Source of the DNA: an uncultured Micavibrio sp.
GTDB lineage: Bacteria; Pseudomonadota; Alphaproteobacteria; Micavibrionales; UBA1664
Length of the DNA: 16,547 bases
Assembly (NCBI GenBank): GCA_937896295.1
Contig: CALBME010000092.1
Coordinates: forward strand, 1-16,547
Direction of reading: 5' to 3'
A program made the position numbers and the translations under genes. Shown piece after piece: positions 15,401 to 16,547 of this stretch (position 1 is the stretch's first letter; the number at the start of each line of letters is the position of its first letter). The notes beneath the pieces are model-generated. The model saw only the letters and a program-made list of their open reading frames with translations. It was not told where the DNA came from and made no database searches.

Positions 15401-15682
15401 CAGCGCGGCGAAGGCATTTTCAAACGCCTGATGGACGTCCTGCGCGCCGAGCACGCGCAGATGGGAAAACTCCCGCGCGTTTTTGGCGACTGCATGCCGT
15501 CCCTGCGCCAGCGTCAGGTTGCGCGCCCATAATATGTCCATCTGCTGCCCGGCAATGGTGGTGTTCTGCCGTTCCAGCGCGACGAACCATTCGCCGGTAC
15601 GCGTGTTGATGCCCAGCGTATCGGCGGGCCAGGCGGCGGACAGGTCAGGCAGCGTGGCATCGGACAGCGGGGCGGCAGGCAT
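12485..15682 (-). CDS. Unknown 1065-aa protein with three OmpR/PhoB-like winged-helix domains
   Basis: I know no described family for the whole chain. Layout: a helical N-terminal region (1-193); a Lys/Asp-rich linker (195-285); a helical segment that could be a helix-turn-helix (about 290-343, with STLDLSEALGITLDETRGYL); a Pro/Ala/Lys linker; winged-helix-like repeats at about 409-510, 542-648 and 676-776, separated by Pro/Lys/Arg linkers; and a C-terminal helical domain (about 825-1065). Each repeat starts with a four-strand hairpin (FGPFTIDRYDR, IGALVLERYDR, TGDFTIDYVADR), has a central helix pair, and the third ends QTVPGGHVYT, like the wing of PhoB-type regulators. There is no receiver domain and no membrane segment. 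The linkers are basic, suggesting nucleic-acid binding. ATG 15682 was chosen over TTG 15688 because AAGAG lies 7 nt upstream. It has its own promoter. Confidence 0.75.
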   Translation of the reverse strand: MPAAPLSDATLPDLSAAWPADTLGINTRTGEWFVALERQNTTIAGQQMDILWARNLTLAQGRHAVAKNAREFSHLRVLGAQDVHQAFENAFAALNTRKRFRKLSSVEYRTLLAELRADITHPEPVTLAQAWRRALYYLNATRQGQGENRGGSIDLQQITDECFTMFAQLMRRTYGDMAEPSLAAMRATFAPQAETPKKGRGGKKKTDEGDVAEGSPATVTDDDAQEAPSTHYPFALTIHDVVLDGAEAPAPAPILHLIPADIPPASEPPTSEDVAGAQAALPHHPLLTDADRTMNRAAYLALVNMLKNPITRKSTLDLSEALGITLDETRGYLQKAKALIEEAQPKEAPRVFVPRQDTPPPARPAVKAKPVRAVQPRRATTPRAQTPKITPQKAPRPAPAPKPAPAPLESIDFGPFTIDRYDRSKRACVVRGTDYHLTVPTLRVLSMLAGQADRFVPFSDVRRAAGDGASAHILAYKALDTIEDLYAQDFAGPQAGQKLTRYRGYVWFMNDRTAPDALPKPEKRARAPRVKADKPAKPEILPLERFEIGALVLERYDRTRHPWAVQGQDYKLAASTVTVLKILAEAAQAGTYYVSTAALRSALGTASSEVVLSKALAEITALFAQDFIQPPVAGALVRPAKTGVVALSPEAVFNRTPAQPPKPTLQDAFHAAALPAHFDTGDFTIDYVADRVLPARINAGDAGLGHKQYGIVIDLFNQRGTATPSAAIGAKYYPTHIRPKATALASIARIRAAFAKAGLANADTLIQTVPGGHVYTGAPVTAASIPTLPEPPAVPSRPVRAPKMRAPKTPQPPKAKAVKAPEIMPDLHYHPAYGPGLALGPVTRDVAGMSITLERFLPLTLKENGDEILMSEKQVRAGFGRLDIDAYRRAMALGAHELRACINRKTYDGPPPSAVEKVIQSLHSPADRIPLLASFAFYIPLRGAATATSTMHTQLERSIVRAMVLAYPFLSSKQAHKHLQILQTTLRPIPDHMVWPFESGQDFARVSAALDAWLATIRKGNKGQLGEFQLAAMGTARKGNGAETYDVKGYLEARAGRKYPGLVAG
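14094..14114. repeat. Alternating CG run
   Basis: An almost uninterrupted purine-pyrimidine alternation of C and G, broken once by GG, lies in the linker between winged-helix repeats 1 and 2. It encodes an Arg/Ala-rich stretch (RARAPRVK). Such runs can adopt Z-form and are prone to slippage. Confidence 0.4.
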
Positions 15683-15712
15683 TGGCAATCTCTTTTCATA
15701 AGGTAAGAATTT

Positions 15713-15740
15713 TTTATAACCATAATTTGGAATGCGTCAA
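15713..15740 (-). promoter_or_regulatory. Sigma-70-type promoter for the 1065-aa gene
   Basis: On the minus strand, TTGACG (15735-15740) and TATAAA (15713-15718) are spaced by 16 nt, close to the housekeeping consensus. Transcription would begin near 15706, giving a leader of about 24 nt that contains the AAGAG ribosome site before ATG 15682. The region is locally AT-rich. Confidence 0.65.
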
Positions 15741-15810
15741 TGTGCGGGACAGTGATTTCCCCGTGCATCGTGGCCCGCGATTGGTTGCGATAACCGCGCA
15801 AAGGCATTAA

Positions 15811-16113
15811 ATGAATCGTATGACATCCCCCGAATCGAACAGCACCCCGTACCGCGTCCTCGCGCGCAAATACCGGCCCCGCAATTTCAGCGAACTGATC
15901 GGTCAGGACGCGCTTGTCCGCACGTTGACCAACGCCATCAATTCGGGCCGGATCGCCCATGCCTTCATGCTGACCGGTGTGCGCGGGGTGGGCAAAACCA
16001 CGACCGCCCGCATCATCGCCAAGGCGCTGAACTATACCGGTCCGGACGGCACATCAGGCCCGACCGCGGGCGACACGTCCGATGCCTGGATACCTGTTCC
16101 CCCAGGCTGCTGA
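15811..16113 (+). pseudogene. dnaX: DNA polymerase III tau/gamma subunit, N-terminal fragment broken by a sequence join
   Basis: The first ~91 residues are a clear DnaX start: YRVLARKYRPRNFSELIGQ (14-32), AHAFMLTGVRGVGKTTTAR (49-67) with the Walker A P-loop at about 56-63, and KALNYTGPDG. The protein is the clamp-loader ATPase of the replicative polymerase. After GPTAGDTSD (about nt 16081), where the zinc-binding cysteines (CxxC) should follow, the frame enters unrelated sequence and stops at 16111-16113. The gene is therefore cut within the first fifth of its length. A ribosome site (AAAGG, about 6 nt upstream) supports ATG 15811; M4 is an alternative. The break coincides with a switch to betaproteobacterial-looking sequence, so an assembly join is more likely than a real mutation in an essential gene. 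Confidence 0.85.
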
Positions 16114-16128
16114 TGGCAGCAGCCTGGG
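16101..16128. terminator. Perfect 12-bp hairpin, likely terminator of an off-contig gene
   Basis: CCCAGGCTGCTG and CAGCAGCCTGGG form a perfect 12-bp stem with a 4-nt loop (ATGG). No T-run follows on the plus strand. It lies upstream of the porin gene on the foreign side of the join, where the terminator of the preceding gene in a betaproteobacterial genome would be expected. Confidence 0.5.
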
Positions 16129-16261
16129 CCCCCTGCAAAAGAGCGCCGGCCAGTGTGCCGATGCTGTTTTGTTCACCCGGCACGCAGACGGGGGATGAGT
16201 CTGAGCAACGCGCCGATTGAAACGCACAAGCAAGTCAAAACAAAGTCACCAGGAGCACTCC

Positions 16262-16547
16262 GTGAAGAAGACAAACCCCATCATCGCCGCCGTCATGGCC
16301 CTCGGCCTGGCCGGTGCCGCCCAGGCCCAATCCAGCCTGACCCTCTACGGCAGCATCGATCAATACTTCAACCACATGACCAGCAGCAGCGGCGCCAAGC
16401 TGAACACTCTGCAAGATGGCAAGGACTTGCGCAGCCGCCTGGGCTTCCGCGGGGTCGAAGACCTGGGCGGCGGTCTGTCGGCCAAGTTCCAGCTTGAAAT
16501 GGGCATCGCCGCCGTGACGGGCGCCACCGCAGACGCCAGCCGCGCCT
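16262..16547 (+). CDS. Gram-negative general porin, N-terminal part
   Basis: The gene starts with GTG at 16262, with AGGAG 6 nt upstream, and runs off the right edge, so only about 95 residues are seen. A signal peptide is evident: MKKTNP, then a hydrophobic stretch rich in Ala, Val, Leu and Gly, with cleavage after GAAQA (about residue 22). The mature part begins QSSLTLYGSIDQYF, the first beta strand of the trimeric outer-membrane porins typical of Burkholderiales (Porin_4/OmpC-like). RSRLGFRGVEDLGGGLSAKF (about 59-78) is also characteristic. Full-length members are about 340-390 aa. The taxonomic signal differs from the rest of the window. The longer frame read from 16153 is only a shadow. 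Confidence 0.88.
   Translation, partial: MKKTNPIIAAVMALGLAGAAQAQSSLTLYGSIDQYFNHMTSSSGAKLNTLQDGKDLRSRLGFRGVEDLGGGLSAKFQLEMGIAAVTGATADASRA

Noticed and set aside
16153..16497. 114-aa plus-strand frame at the right end
   Set aside because: It is out of frame with the signal peptide and porin motifs that start at GTG 16262.
1..16547. CRISPR array, insertion sequence or integrase
   Set aside because: No regularly spaced repeats, transposase or recombinase motifs, or terminal inverted repeats were seen on either strand.

Overview
The window reads as about 15.5 kb of one bacterial chromosome (roughly positions 515-16080) with foreign-looking sequence at both ends. The core looks alphaproteobacterial: moderately high GC, the start of a proteobacterial-type dnaX, a small (4.5S-type) SRP RNA gene close to dnaX, and tightly overlapping genes. 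I cannot name a genus. The first ~510 bases are more GC-rich and carry fragments of two flavin-enzyme families (luciferase-like, then nitronate-monooxygenase-like) fused in one frame. The last ~465 bases carry the start of a Burkholderiales-type general porin. Both ends are most simply read as assembly chimeras.

Layout of the core, almost all on the minus strand. An AI-2E/PerM-family permease (532-1638), an unrecognised 232-aa protein (1705-2403) and a membrane-anchored YkuE-like metallophosphoesterase with a TTG start (2468-3601) lie downstream of the main locus. Positions 3690-12071 hold a compact eight-gene cluster transcribed leftward: rmlB, rmlA, a large glycosyltransferase-like protein, a fused FdtA-FdtB-type ketoisomerase/aminotransferase, an ATP-grasp ligase, a HAD hydrolase, an extended SDR and a methyltransferase. 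Each gene overlaps the next by 1 to 37 nt, so they almost certainly form one operon. A tRNA-Thr(CGT) gene (minus) and the SRP RNA gene (plus) lie upstream at 12205-12466. Next comes a 1065-aa protein of unknown function (12485-15682, minus) with what look like three tandem OmpR/PhoB-like winged-helix domains. Finally dnaX starts divergently at 15811 and is broken after about 90 codons.

How the genes work together: RmlA and RmlB make dTDP-4-keto-6-deoxyglucose. There is no rmlC or rmlD here. Instead the FdtA-like half would isomerise the 4-keto sugar to a 3-keto sugar and the FdtB-like half would aminate it, giving a dTDP-3-amino-3,6-dideoxyhexose (Fuc3N- or Qui3N-type). No recognisable N-acetyl- or N-formyltransferase is present. 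The ATP-grasp protein, HAD hydrolase, SDR and methyltransferase may therefore decorate the amino sugar or build a substituent for it, and the glycosyltransferase-like protein may transfer the product to a glycan or protein. This final part is inference.
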